This document shows positions 17,229-26,023 of a DNA stretch of 64,000 nucleotides, in pieces (position 1 is the first letter of the stretch; each line of letters opens with the position of its first letter). The stretch covers positions 5,087,501-5,151,500 of the forward strand of contig NZ_CP062231.1 in NCBI RefSeq assembly GCF_024707525.1, given 5' to 3'. This DNA comes from Rhizobium sp. TH2 (lineage in GTDB: Bacteria > Pseudomonadota > Alphaproteobacteria > Rhizobiales > Rhizobiaceae). Position numbers and translations under genes: made by a program. The notes below the pieces were generated by a model. The model was not told where the DNA came from. It did not search any database and was given only the letters and a program-made list of their open reading frames with translations.

Positions 17229-17783
17229 GTGAAGCAGACCAAATCCGAACGAACCCGAGCGACCATACTGGAGGCCGCCCGCCAGATCTTCGCCAGCAAC
17301 GGCTATGAGCGCACCACGATCCGCGATATCGCCTCGGCGGCCTCGATCGATCCGGCCATGGTGATCCGCTATTTCGGCAGCAAGGACGAACTCTTTGCCC
17401 GCATTGCCGTGTTCGATCTCAAGCTCCCCGACCCCGGCCAGATCGAGCCTTCCCGGTTGGGCGAAGTGCTGGTCCGGCATTTCCTCGATATCTGGGAGGG
17501 CGAGCAGGGCAATAGCGGCATGGCGGTTCTGTTGCGCTCCGCCGCATCGAACGAGTTCGCGCTGCAAAAGCTGCGGGAGATCTTCGCCGGCCAGGTCATG
17601 CCGGCGCTGGCGCGCATCGAGGGACCGCTGAACCCAAAGGACCGAGCCGGCCTCGTCGCAAGCCAGTTGCTCGGCCTTGCCTTCAGCCGCTACGTCATCA
17701 AGCTGCAGCCTGTCGTCGATCTTCCCCCGGAACTCATCGTCCGCGAATTGGGGCGTACGCTGCAAGCCTACCTGAAGGGCTGA
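17229..17783 (+). CDS. TetR/AcrR family regulator of the adjacent monooxygenase
   Basis: 184 residues. The N-terminal HTH is canonical: ILEAARQIFASNGYERTTIR, then DIASAASIDPAMVIRYFGSK. The ligand-binding part is variable, as usual. GTG at 17229 is preferred: AGGTGA lies 9 bases upstream and the start falls clear of the operator, whereas an ATG at 17196 sits inside the palindrome. GTG at 17217 is an alternative. The shared operators argue that it represses the divergent flavin monooxygenase gene and itself. Confidence 0.88.
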   Translation: MKQTKSERTRATILEAARQIFASNGYERTTIRDIASAASIDPAMVIRYFGSKDELFARIAVFDLKLPDPGQIEPSRLGEVLVRHFLDIWEGEQGNSGMAVLLRSAASNEFALQKLREIFAGQVMPALARIEGPLNPKDRAGLVASQLLGLAFSRYVIKLQPVVDLPPELIVRELGRTLQAYLKG

Positions 17784-17899
17784 GGTAGGCAACAAGCGGA
17801 ATTTTCGGCCCTTTCAACGTTTGCGGTATCAAATCCCCGGCATGACTTCCTATATTGCTGGTGATTCACGAGACCAGATGCATCCGCGAAGGAAAGCCC

Positions 17900-19957
17900 A
17901 TGACCGAACCCGCCATCAACCAGGCCATCTTCAACTGGGACGGCCCGCACGGCCTGCCGCGTTTCGCCGCCGTCCGCGACGAGGATTTCAAGCCGGCCTT
18001 CGATTTCGCTCTAGTGGCCCATGACGCGGAGATCGACGCTATCGCCAACAATCCGGAAGCGCCGACGTTCGCCAACACGATCACCGCGCTCGAAATCGCC
18101 GGCGACGAGCTGTCGCGCGTCTCGTCGATCTTCTGGAACAAGGCCGGTTCGGACACCAACGAAGCGATCCAGCATCTCGAACGCGAGATTTCGCCCGTCA
18201 TGTCGCGGCACTATTCGAAGATCGGCCAGAACGAGCCGCTCTTCAAGCGCATCGATGCGCTCTGGGAGAGCAAGGACAGCCTCAGCCTGACGCTCGAGGA
18301 AACCCGCGTGCTCGAGCGCCACTGGAAGGGCTTCGTGAAATCCGGCGCCAAGCTGCCCAAGGACCAGCAGAAGCGGCTCGCCAAGATCAACGAGACGCTT
18401 TCAAGCCTCGGCACCAATTTCGGCCAGAACGTGCTGGCCGACGAGAAGAACTGGTTCCTGCTGCTCTCCGATGAAGACGAGCTCGCCGGCCTGCCGGATT
18501 TCGTCCGCGACGCCATGGCCGCGGCCGCCGAGGCGCGCGGCGAGAAAGGCAAATATGCCGTCACTCTCTCGCGCTCGATCATCGAACCGTTCCTGACCTT
18601 CTCCGAACGCCGCGATCTCCGCGAACAGGCCTTCAATGCCTGGGCCGCGCGCGGCGAAAATCCCGGCCCCACAGACAATCGCGAGATCATCGCCGAGACC
18701 GTGGCGCTCCGCGACGAGAAGGCCAGGCTGCTCGGCTACCCGCATTACGCGGCGCTGAAGCTCGACAACACCATGGCCAAGGACGCCGGCACCGTGAATG
18801 GCCTTCTGATGAAGGTCTGGGAAAAGGCCCGTCTCCGCGCCCTGGAGGAAGAGGCCGATCTCGCCCGCCTGATCGCCGAGGAAGGCAGGAACCACGGCGT
18901 GCAGCCCTGGGACTGGCGGCATTTCGCCGAGAAGCTCAGGGCCCGGACGTTCAACTTCTCGGAAAGCGAACTCAAACCCTATCTCCAGCTTGAGAGGATC
19001 ATCGACGCCTGCTTTGCGGTCGCAGCCAAGCTCTTCTCCATCAGGGCCGTGCGCCGCACCGATATCGCCGGCTACCACCCCGATGTCCGCGTCTACGAGA
19101 TCCGCGATTTCGAAGACAATCTCGTTGCACTGTTCATGGGTGACTATTTCGCCCGCTCCTCGAAGCGTTCCGGCGCCTGGATGAGTTCCTTCCAGAGCCA
19201 GCACAAGCTGCCGCTCAAGAACGGCGCCAAGGGCGAGATTCCGATCATCTACAATGTCTGCAATTTCGCCAAACCGGCCGAAAGCAAGCCGGCGCTGCTG
19301 TCGATCGACGACGCCAAGACGCTGTTCCACGAGTTCGGCCATGCGCTCCACGGCATGCTGTCCAACGTGACCTATCCCACGGTTTCCGGCACCAGCGTGT
19401 CCCGCGATTTCGTCGAGCTGCCGTCACAGCTTTACGAGCACTGGCTGACCGTGCCCGATATCCTCAAGGAATATGCGCTGCACTACGAGACTGGTTCGCC
19501 GATGCCCGAGGAACTGCTCGACAAGGTGCTTGCCGCCCGCACCTTCAACGCCGGCTTCAACACGGTCGAGTTCACCTCCTCGGCGCTGGTCGACATGGCC
19601 TTCCACACCAGGCCGCCGGGCGACCCGATGGTGCTGACCGCGGAGGTGCTCGCCGAGATCGGCATGCCGTCGTCGATCGTCATGCGCCACCGCACGCCGC
19701 ATTTCAGCCACGTCTTCTCCGGCGATGGCTATTCCGCCGGCTACTATTCCTACATGTGGTCGGAAGTGCTAGACGCCGACGCCTTCGAAGCCTTCATGGA
19801 AACCGGCAATCCGTTCAACGCCGAGACAGCCAGGCGGCTCAAGGAAAACATCTATTCCGTCGGCGGTTCGATCGATCCGGAAGACGCCTACAAGGCCTTC
19901 CGCGGCAAGCTGCCGAGCCCCGACGCAATGCTGAAGAAGAAAGGGCTGGCGGCGTGA
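17900..19957 (+). CDS. M3 family oligopeptidase (Dcp/OpdA type)
   Basis: 685 residues. The zinc site HEFGHALHG is at about residues 477-485, with the downstream Glu of the M3 family in the following helix. The N-terminal segments PTFANTITALE and VSSIFWNK are typical of peptidyl-dipeptidase Dcp and oligopeptidase A. There is no signal peptide, so it is cytosolic, degrading short peptides from proteolysis or cleaved signal peptides. ATG at 17900 has GAAGGA upstream; the frame is open further up without family similarity. Dcp and OpdA cannot be told apart confidently. Confidence 0.94.
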   Translation: MTEPAINQAIFNWDGPHGLPRFAAVRDEDFKPAFDFALVAHDAEIDAIANNPEAPTFANTITALEIAGDELSRVSSIFWNKAGSDTNEAIQHLEREISPVMSRHYSKIGQNEPLFKRIDALWESKDSLSLTLEETRVLERHWKGFVKSGAKLPKDQQKRLAKINETLSSLGTNFGQNVLADEKNWFLLLSDEDELAGLPDFVRDAMAAAAEARGEKGKYAVTLSRSIIEPFLTFSERRDLREQAFNAWAARGENPGPTDNREIIAETVALRDEKARLLGYPHYAALKLDNTMAKDAGTVNGLLMKVWEKARLRALEEEADLARLIAEEGRNHGVQPWDWRHFAEKLRARTFNFSESELKPYLQLERIIDACFAVAAKLFSIRAVRRTDIAGYHPDVRVYEIRDFEDNLVALFMGDYFARSSKRSGAWMSSFQSQHKLPLKNGAKGEIPIIYNVCNFAKPAESKPALLSIDDAKTLFHEFGHALHGMLSNVTYPTVSGTSVSRDFVELPSQLYEHWLTVPDILKEYALHYETGSPMPEELLDKVLAARTFNAGFNTVEFTSSALVDMAFHTRPPGDPMVLTAEVLAEIGMPSSIVMRHRTPHFSHVFSGDGYSAGYYSYMWSEVLDADAFEAFMETGNPFNAETARRLKENIYSVGGSIDPEDAYKAFRGKLPSPDAMLKKKGLAA

Positions 19958-20042
19958 ATCCAGCTTGAATCAAAATAGTCGTGCAACACTATTCGCATGA
20001 TCCGGCAATCAGCTTATGGTGTGTAGCCGAGGGAGAAAAGAC

Positions 20043-20219
20043 ATGAATGAGTCATTGGAGAAACTGGTTGAGGCGGCACGAAAAGTGAAGCCTACCGAAT
20101 CGGACCATGAGCAGCAGCGCCGCAGCTTCGCCTATGGGAACACGCATTTCGAGAACCAGTTGATCACACGCGAGATGATCGACAAGGCTGCAGAACAAAT
20201 TCTGAAAGAGACGAAATGA
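20043..20219 (+). CDS. small Fic-partner protein, putative antitoxin
   Basis: 58 residues, charged and helical. GGGAGA lies six bases before the ATG, and the last four bases overlap the Fic gene (ATGA), so the pair is coupled. The position and size are those of VbhA-like class I Fic antitoxins. The corresponding motif would be S/T-x-x-x-E-G/N; here the best candidate is SFAYGN (residues 28-33), with Gly in place of the inhibitory Glu. TREMIDKAAEQIL forms a second helix. Antitoxin function is inferred from context and may work by a different contact. Confidence 0.6.
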   Translation: MNESLEKLVEAARKVKPTESDHEQQRRSFAYGNTHFENQLITREMIDKAAEQILKETK

Positions 20220-20881
20220 CTGATGAGACTCGTCGGCATAGTGTTGCCAGTGAGGCGACCCTTATCACCGATGAGATATTGCGTGCCGAGGCCGAAGCCA
20301 GAAACGGCCTGCTCCAATACGACTACGCGTGCCGCGCGATCATCGATGCTATAGAAAAGGGCTCGAGTTGGCGGTTGCGGCCATCCTTACTTCTTGGCCT
20401 ACATAGGGAAGCACTTCAGGGTATAAGCTCCTACGCCGGCAATTATCGCCCTGCTTCGGTTGTTATCGAAGGCAGTCGGCACAAACCGGTCGATGCGCAT
20501 CGAGTTCCCGAACTCATCGAAGACCTTTGCGACTACATTAACGAGCATTGGACAAGGAGCACCGCGATCCATCTGGCTTCCTTCGCCATGTGGAGGTTGA
20601 ATTGGATTCATCCGTTCAGCGATGGCAATGGCCGGACATCCAGAATGATTTCCTACGCAGTGCTTTGCATCAAGCTTGGCCTTCTGTTGCCAGGACAAAA
20701 GACGATACCTGACCAGATTGTGGAAAATAGAACTCCCTATTTTGCAGCCCTCGAACAGGCCGACCAAAATCCTTCTGAGGGACCATTTGATTTGTCGGCT
20801 ATGGAAGAGCTGCTCGGAAACATGCTCGCGGCACAGCTGACCAGCGTGATGGAAACAGCGACCGGCAAGACATTGCTTTAG
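20216..20881 (+). CDS. Fic domain protein (putative AMP-transferase)
   Basis: 221 residues. The Fic motif HPFSDGNGR is intact at residues 132-140, including the catalytic His and the phosphate-binding DGNGR, so AMPylation (or other nucleotide transfer) should be possible. LRPSLLLGLHREALQGIS, then AGNYRPASV and IPDQI, complete the Fic core. The target is unknown. No S/T-x-x-x-E-G/N motif is obvious in its own N terminus (SVASEA near residue 9 is the nearest). Base composition is lower in GC than the flanking M3 peptidase and phoD genes, suggesting transfer. Confidence 0.88.
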   Translation: MTDETRRHSVASEATLITDEILRAEAEARNGLLQYDYACRAIIDAIEKGSSWRLRPSLLLGLHREALQGISSYAGNYRPASVVIEGSRHKPVDAHRVPELIEDLCDYINEHWTRSTAIHLASFAMWRLNWIHPFSDGNGRTSRMISYAVLCIKLGLLLPGQKTIPDQIVENRTPYFAALEQADQNPSEGPFDLSAMEELLGNMLAAQLTSVMETATGKTLL

Positions 20882-20899
20882 CCAAGCTCTATCCGACAC

Positions 20900-20949
20900 C
20901 GTCACCAAAGCATCATCGAAACGTCATCGGGGCATTACCCGGCTGACAT
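20900..20949 (+). promoter_or_regulatory. Pho-box-like direct repeat array upstream of phoD
   Basis: Five hexamers in strict 11-base register: CGTCAC (20900), CATCAT (20911), CGTCAT (20922), CATTAC (20933), TGACAT (20944). PhoB binds tandem TGTCA-type repeats with an 11-base period, and the array lies 61 bases upstream of an alkaline phosphatase gene. The individual repeats are degenerate, so this is a candidate. Confidence 0.55.
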
Positions 20950-21009
20950 GAATCCCCTGTTTGTTGCCGCCCGCGGGCAAGACCCGCGAGCGGAATCAAG
21001 GAGAGCTTC

Positions 21010-22593
21010 ATGTCAAGGATCACCAGCACACTTTCACGCCGAACCCTTTTGAAGAGCACGGCCGCGACAGGCCTCTTCGCGGCCACGTCCAGTCTCGCGC
21101 TGCCCTTCTATGCGCGCGCCGCCAATGCGCCGAGCTTCACCCATGGCGTCCAGTCGGGCGATGTCGATTCGTCCTCCGGCATGATCTGGACGCGCGTCGA
21201 CCGTCCGTCGCGGATCCAGATGGAGATTTCCACCGTCGAGAGCTTCAAGGACCCGATCCGTCTCGCGCCGATGAACGCGCTTCCCGAAAGCGATTTCGCC
21301 GTCAAGCGCCTCGTCGAGAACCTGCCCTCGGACCAGGAGATCTTCTATCGCTTCACCGCAGCCGATCTCTCCGACATCAATGTCATGTCCGAGCCGGTCA
21401 CCGGCCGCTTCCGCACCGGCCCGTCTTCGCGCCGCAACATCCGCTTCGCATGGTCGGGCGATACGGTTGGCCAGGGCTGGGGCATCGACGACAAGGGCAT
21501 GTATTCCTATGCCACGATCGCCGGGCACCAGCCGGATTTCTTCCTGCATTCCGGCGACACGATTTACGCCGACGGTCCGCTCAAGGAGAGCGTCGATCTG
21601 CCTGATGGCACCAAATGGGTCAACAAGGTCGTCATTCCCGAAAAGATGAAGGTCGCCGAGACGCTGGCCGAATATCGCGGCCAGTGGAAGTACAACATGA
21701 TGGACGAGCATGTCCGCGCGCTCGCCGCCATCTGTCCGACGTTCTTCCAGTGGGACGATCATGAAGTGACCAACAATTGGTCCTCGTCGAAGAACCTGAT
21801 GGCCGACGACCGCTACACCGAAAAGTCGATCGCGCTGCTGTCCGCCCGTGCCGGCCGCGCCTTCCACGAAATGACGCCGATCCGCTATACCCCGGCCGAG
21901 CCGGGCCGCGTCTATCGCAAGATCTCCTATGGCCCTATGATGGATGTGTTCTTCATCGACCTGCGCTCCTATCGCGGCCCGAATGGGGAATCGAAGGAGA
22001 CGGTGCTCGACGACAATTCGCGCATTGTCGGGGCCGAGCAGATGCGCTGGCTGAAGCGCGAACTCGCCAATTCCCGCGCCACCTGGAAAATCCTTGCCAG
22101 CGACATGCCGCTCGGCATTATCGTCTGGGACAATGGCAAGGAGAAGAAGGGCGCCGAAGCCATCGCCAACGGCGATCATGGCCCGGCCAGCGGCCGCGAA
22201 CTCGAAATCGCCGACCTGCTGCGCTACATCAAGACCTCGGGGATCAAGAACACGGTCTGGCTGACCGCCGACGTGCATTACTCCGCCGCCCATTACTACA
22301 ATCCCGACAAGGCCCAGTTCCAGGATTTCGATCCTTTCTGGGAGTTCGTTTCCGGCCCGATCCATGCCGGCAGCTTCGGCCCCAACGACATGGACATGAC
22401 ATTTGGTCCGGAAGTGAAGTTCGTCGCTGCGCCGACCAAGGAGCAGGGCCAGAACCTGCCGCCCTCGGCCGGCCTGCAGTTCTTCGGCCTCGTCGATATC
22501 GACGGCGCGACCGAGCAGTTGACCGTCCGGATCATCAAGCGCGACGACAAGGAGCTCTACAAGGTTACGCTCGATCCGGTCCGGACGACCTGA
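21010..22593 (+). CDS. phoD: alkaline phosphatase D (PhoD family), Tat-exported
   Basis: 527 residues. The Tat signal SRRTLLK at residues 9-15 is followed by a hydrophobic stretch and an AxA-type cleavage region. The PhoD domain shows HGVQSGD at the mature N terminus, LHSGDTIYADG and WDDHEVTNNW for the Ca/Fe centre, and TADVHYSAAHYY late in the protein. It hydrolyses phosphomono- and diesters in the periplasm under phosphate limitation, and Tat export fits assembly of the metal centre in the cytoplasm. An AAGGAGAG ribosome site precedes the start. The upstream 11-base repeats suggest PhoB control. Confidence 0.95.
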   Translation: MSRITSTLSRRTLLKSTAATGLFAATSSLALPFYARAANAPSFTHGVQSGDVDSSSGMIWTRVDRPSRIQMEISTVESFKDPIRLAPMNALPESDFAVKRLVENLPSDQEIFYRFTAADLSDINVMSEPVTGRFRTGPSSRRNIRFAWSGDTVGQGWGIDDKGMYSYATIAGHQPDFFLHSGDTIYADGPLKESVDLPDGTKWVNKVVIPEKMKVAETLAEYRGQWKYNMMDEHVRALAAICPTFFQWDDHEVTNNWSSSKNLMADDRYTEKSIALLSARAGRAFHEMTPIRYTPAEPGRVYRKISYGPMMDVFFIDLRSYRGPNGESKETVLDDNSRIVGAEQMRWLKRELANSRATWKILASDMPLGIIVWDNGKEKKGAEAIANGDHGPASGRELEIADLLRYIKTSGIKNTVWLTADVHYSAAHYYNPDKAQFQDFDPFWEFVSGPIHAGSFGPNDMDMTFGPEVKFVAAPTKEQGQNLPPSAGLQFFGLVDIDGATEQLTVRIIKRDDKELYKVTLDPVRTT

Positions 22594-22608
22594 CGTCCGA
22601 TCCATCGG

Positions 22609-22640
22609 CGGCAGGGCGCAGCTTCCTATGCGCCCTGCCG
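22609..22640 (+). terminator. hairpin downstream of phoD
   Basis: Twelve-base perfect stem CGGCAGGGCGCA/TGCGCCCTGCCG with an 8-base loop, 15 bases after the phoD stop, followed by an AT-rich stretch rather than a pure T run. Confidence 0.7.
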
Positions 22641-22714
22641 AGAATAAATGCTTGCATCCCGCCGTTCCCACGTAGATTTTCATATCGGAAGCGCCGGCCC
22701 ATCGGGTTCGGCGG

Positions 22715-23218
22715 ATGGTGACGAACTTGGCGGACACTGGCGGATCGGGCGATGCAGTCGGAACCTCGGCGCGATGGATTCTGCTTGCGGTCCTCGGCGT
22801 TGTCAGCCTCGGCCTGCTCGTGCCGGGCGGCTTGGTATATCTGACGGTTGTCGGCGAATGGGCCGATAGCAGCAGGGGTTTCGCTGGCATCGAAGGCGCC
22901 ATCGGCTGGCTCTTCGGCCTTTGCGCCACGGCGGCGATCGCCGCCGGACTGATCATCGTCGGCGTGATGCTCAGGCTTGCGCATTGGGATCGCGCGCCGC
23001 TTGCGAGCCTTTTCCTCGCCGTCCTGTCGGTCGGCTTCATTATCGGCACCTACTTCGTTTTCTCCGACACCAACACGACGGACAACAGCATCGAAGTGGT
23101 GTTTCTCCAGGGCTGCTGCATCGTCGCATTGCTGGTGGTGGCGCTTCCTCCCTTCCTGCATTGGGTGATGACCAAGCCACAGCCGACCATCACCGAAACA
23201 CCGAAGGGTTGGGAATGA
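22715..23218 (+). CDS. four-helix membrane protein of unknown function (tandem copy 1)
   Basis: 167 residues with four predicted membrane helices (about 22-45, 64-86, 95-112, 130-150) and short polar ends. Topology and the closing LPPFLHW motif are shared with the next gene, so the two are paralogues. I do not recognise a family. The start ATG at 22715 follows GGCGG weakly; no better start exists downstream before the first helix. It overlaps the second copy by four bases (ATGA), implying an operon and possibly a hetero-oligomer. Confidence 0.65.
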   Translation: MVTNLADTGGSGDAVGTSARWILLAVLGVVSLGLLVPGGLVYLTVVGEWADSSRGFAGIEGAIGWLFGLCATAAIAAGLIIVGVMLRLAHWDRAPLASLFLAVLSVGFIIGTYFVFSDTNTTDNSIEVVFLQGCCIVALLVVALPPFLHWVMTKPQPTITETPKGWE

Positions 23219-23673
23219 GCGAGCCGGTCGCGAGCCAGAACCAGATCAATGGGCCGGTGGTGCTCCGCATCGTGCTGGCGGTGCTCTGCATGATCCCCGG
23301 CTTGATGGGCCTGCTCGTCCTGGGCTTCCTCGTATACGCCTTTGCCGCCCAAGGCTTCCATTTCATCGAGTCCGACAAGGAATTGATACAGCCCTATATC
23401 ATCGGCTCGGTCGTATTCATCGGCTCGTCGGTGATCGCCGTCGGCATCATCCTCCGCTATGCGCGCTCGAAGCGCGCGCCAGCCGCCAGCCTATGCCTAG
23501 CCTTGTTCTTCCTCATCGCCGACGTGATCGGTATCGGCATGATGCAAGCCACCTTCGATGCGGGCAACGGCGGCGACTGGCTATTGCTCATCATCGCCGC
23601 CGCCTTTGCTCTCATCACCGTTTCGCTACCGCCGTTCCTGCATTGGTGGAACGCCAGGCAGCCTACCGCCTGA
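23215..23673 (+). CDS. four-helix membrane protein of unknown function (tandem copy 2)
   Basis: 152 residues, four predicted helices, and the same layout as the preceding gene: a leading helix with Gly-Leu repeats, a helix followed by LRYARSKRAPAASLCLALFF (copy 1 has LRLAHWDRAPLASLFLAV), and the final LPPFLHW. The correspondence shows a tandem duplication followed by divergence. The 3' end overlaps the convergent peptidase gene by 11 bases. Function unknown; no link to phoD beyond position can be argued. Confidence 0.68.
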   Translation: MSEPVASQNQINGPVVLRIVLAVLCMIPGLMGLLVLGFLVYAFAAQGFHFIESDKELIQPYIIGSVVFIGSSVIAVGIILRYARSKRAPAASLCLALFFLIADVIGIGMMQATFDAGNGGDWLLLIIAAAFALITVSLPPFLHWWNARQPTA

Positions 23674-25339
23674 GCAGCACCTCCCGGACGATCTCGACCA
23701 GGAACTTCGGGAACACGTCGAAGGCGTAAGGCATGTAGAGCCGTTCCAGCCGCTGATGGAATTCCCGTCCCCAGGGGCCGATATTGACGACGGGATAGGT
23801 AAGCGCATCGGCCGGCGGGCGATCGACCCAGAGCGCCGCAGGCGTATTGTCGGCAACGACGGTCGTATCGCTCTCATCGATCGCGGCGCCGAAGAAGCTC
23901 ATATCCGATATGCCGGTGAAATATTCGCGACGCTTGAAGCTGGTGGCATGCCGGCTCTCGATCGTGCCGCGTGCCCGGTCAAGTGCTGCGGCAAAATCCC
24001 GGTCGAGATCGCGCGACAGGTCCAGATGCGTGTGCGGATAGTGCAGGCTGGAGAAGCCGGTGACGACGGCCGGGCCGGTGATGCGCGCCTCGGCGACCAT
24101 GAACTCGACCAGCGAGCGCGTGACGTTCAGCGGATTGTCGTTGCCGGCGAGCGACGATGCCAAAACGTCGAAACGCTGCTGCGCATCCACGCCTCCCGCC
24201 TTCAAAGCTTCTTGCCTCAGCTCGGCAAAGCTGATCACGCGACCGGTGAAATCGAGCTTGCTCGGCTCGACGCCGTTCATATGAGCATAGTCCGCAGCCT
24301 TGGCCTTGAAGTCGTCAAGCGCCTCTTCCACAGCGCGTCCGACGATCGCATTGAAATCGCCATGGAGTTCCGACGGCGTGCGCGAATGAAATAGCCAGTT
24401 GAAGGCGAGCCAGACCTTGTCGGGCGTCGTCACCTCGTAACCACCGCGCAGGTCCTTCGCCTCGAGGCAGATCGGCGGCGGCGAGACTTGCGCCTCGCCG
24501 GTGTCGCAGAGCGCCGGATTGGCCTCGAAGGCGAGCATGATTTCGGATGCGATGCGATGCGCGCTGATGCCCTCGAACGGATAGCTTGCATGCGAGGCCT
24601 GGCCGACGACGAAGGCGAAGGGCAGAAGCTTGCCGATCGTGCCGTGATAGATGGCGCGGCCCTCGGACCCGTCGCCCTGGTCGCTGGTCGCATCGAGATT
24701 GACGCCGGCGACGATATCGAGATCCCAGCGTTTCATGAGACCCGGCAGCGCATCGCGGAGCGACCGCATGCCGCGCGAATTGCGCTCCTCGTCAGGCGTG
24801 GCGAACAGCACGAGATTGCCCTGGCGATCCGGCATTTCGGAAAAGTGCTCCAGCGCCGCGATGCCTGCCGCCACGCCGCTCTTCATATCGAGCATGCCGC
24901 GACCGGGCACGAAATCGCCGCTCCTCAAATCCTCCAGCGCCCGCGCCTCGGTCGCCGTGAGCGGCCGGCTTTCGAGATCGGCGATCAGCGCCGCCTTCAA
25001 GTCATCCGGCTTGCAGGCGAGATGCTTGAGTTCGAGATAGTTGTTCGTCTCGACCGTGTCGAAATGGCCGCCGAAAGCCAGCGTCCGCTTGCCCGACCCG
25101 CGCACCACGGCCACGACATTCCCAGCCATCGGCGAGCCATGGCTGTCGATGATGGCGATGTCTTCGGGATGGTCGCGGAAATAGGGAATCTCCCGCAGCA
25201 GACCGGCAAGCCTGTCGGCGAATTCCGCCTCGCCCGATGTGCCGCTCTCGCTCGGCCAGGAGACGAGGTGATAGGAAATCTCCTTCACCCGGTTGAATGG
25301 CTGCCAGCTTGCTTCAGTGTCGGTGGTGCGATCGGTCAT
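23663..25339 (-). CDS. M20 family peptidase, RocB-like
   Basis: 558 residues. Metal-binding features of the M20 fold are present: GGHFDTVE, GRGMLDMKSG and ATPDEERNSRG, with HASYPFEG later. The length and the order of insertions are those of RocB (arginine utilisation) rather than ArgE/DapE (about 380). The start at 25339 has GGGAGA upstream. RocB function in Bacillus arginine catabolism is not biochemically settled, so substrate is open; a peptide or N-acyl amino acid is likely. The gene is divergent from an Lrp-type regulator, which probably controls it. Confidence 0.86.
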   Translation of the reverse strand: MTDRTTDTEASWQPFNRVKEISYHLVSWPSESGTSGEAEFADRLAGLLREIPYFRDHPEDIAIIDSHGSPMAGNVVAVVRGSGKRTLAFGGHFDTVETNNYLELKHLACKPDDLKAALIADLESRPLTATEARALEDLRSGDFVPGRGMLDMKSGVAAGIAALEHFSEMPDRQGNLVLFATPDEERNSRGMRSLRDALPGLMKRWDLDIVAGVNLDATSDQGDGSEGRAIYHGTIGKLLPFAFVVGQASHASYPFEGISAHRIASEIMLAFEANPALCDTGEAQVSPPPICLEAKDLRGGYEVTTPDKVWLAFNWLFHSRTPSELHGDFNAIVGRAVEEALDDFKAKAADYAHMNGVEPSKLDFTGRVISFAELRQEALKAGGVDAQQRFDVLASSLAGNDNPLNVTRSLVEFMVAEARITGPAVVTGFSSLHYPHTHLDLSRDLDRDFAAALDRARGTIESRHATSFKRREYFTGISDMSFFGAAIDESDTTVVADNTPAALWVDRPPADALTYPVVNIGPWGREFHQRLERLYMPYAFDVFPKFLVEIVREVLLRR

Positions 25340-25468
25340 CTGCTTCTCCCTTGATATCGGGACCATAGGCGAGCCAGGGGTTGACCGGAACGAGGCAAAC
25401 CGGCGAAATGCGCAAACTTCTGGCGAAATCGCCAGCCAGATTGCCGGATGACACAGAAGGCTTGCACC

Positions 25469-25885
25469 ATGGACGACCTCGACCAGCGCCTGATTGCCGA
25501 ACTCCGGGTCAATGCACGCGCCTCGATCCCGACGCTTGCGACCCTGCTGGGTGTGGCGCGCGGCACGGTGCAGGCCCGGCTCAACAAGCTGGTCGCTTCC
25601 GGCGCGATCGCCGGCTTCACGGTGAAGCTGCGCGAGAACCGGCCGGATGCCATGGTGCGCGGCGTGATGATGGTCGAGCTTGCCGGCCGCAACATCAAGC
25701 CGGCCATCGCCTCCCTCCGCCGCAACCCGGGCTTTGCCGCCGTGCATACGACCAACGGCATCTGGGACCTGATCGCCGAAATCGAAGTGCCGAGTCTCGC
25801 GGAATTCAACACCGTAGTGACCGCCGTGCGCAGCATGGATGGCGTGGCGAAATCCGAGACGCATCTGTTTCTGGGGCCGGCTTGA
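25469..25885 (+). CDS. Lrp/AsnC family transcriptional regulator
   Basis: 138 residues. The N-terminal winged HTH (DDLDQRLIAELRVNARASIP, then LLGVARGTVQARLNKL) is followed by the RAM/AsnC effector domain (GNPGF-like RRNPGFAAVHTTNG, IWDLIAEIE). Such regulators sense amino acids. AGAAGG is eight bases upstream of the chosen ATG; an ATG seven codons earlier is possible. Divergence from the RocB-like gene over 129 bases suggests it controls that gene and itself in response to an amino acid. Confidence 0.9.
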   Translation: MDDLDQRLIAELRVNARASIPTLATLLGVARGTVQARLNKLVASGAIAGFTVKLRENRPDAMVRGVMMVELAGRNIKPAIASLRRNPGFAAVHTTNGIWDLIAEIEVPSLAEFNTVVTAVRSMDGVAKSETHLFLGPA

Positions 25886-25970
25886 TGGGTGTAGGGTACC
25901 TTTCTGGCTGGGTGTTCACCCCTCACCAAGCGCGTCCATGCGTTCGATGACGCGCTCGCGGGCTTGCTAT

Positions 25971-25991
25971 CCTCTCCCGCAAGGGGAGAGG
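25971..25991. repeat. solitary palindrome CCTCTCCC/GGGAGAGG
   Basis: Eight-base stem with a 5-base loop in the gap between the Lrp-type regulator and the KilA-N gene. It resembles half of the mosaic repeats elsewhere in the window and could terminate transcription from either side. Confidence 0.55.
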
Positions 25992-26023
25992 GAAGCCATC
26001 GGGTGAAAGGCACATAGATCGGA

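Noticed and set aside
20043..20219. THFEN in the small Fic partner as the inhibitory motif
   Set aside because: Only two residues lie between Thr and Glu; the known motif needs three.
21034..23049. 671-codon minus-strand open frame opposite phoD
   Set aside because: Antisense shadow running across phoD and a membrane gene.
25340..25864. Upstream continuation of the RocB-like open frame to 25864
   Set aside because: It would run antisense through the Lrp-type gene; the start at 25339 has a good ribosome site and family match.
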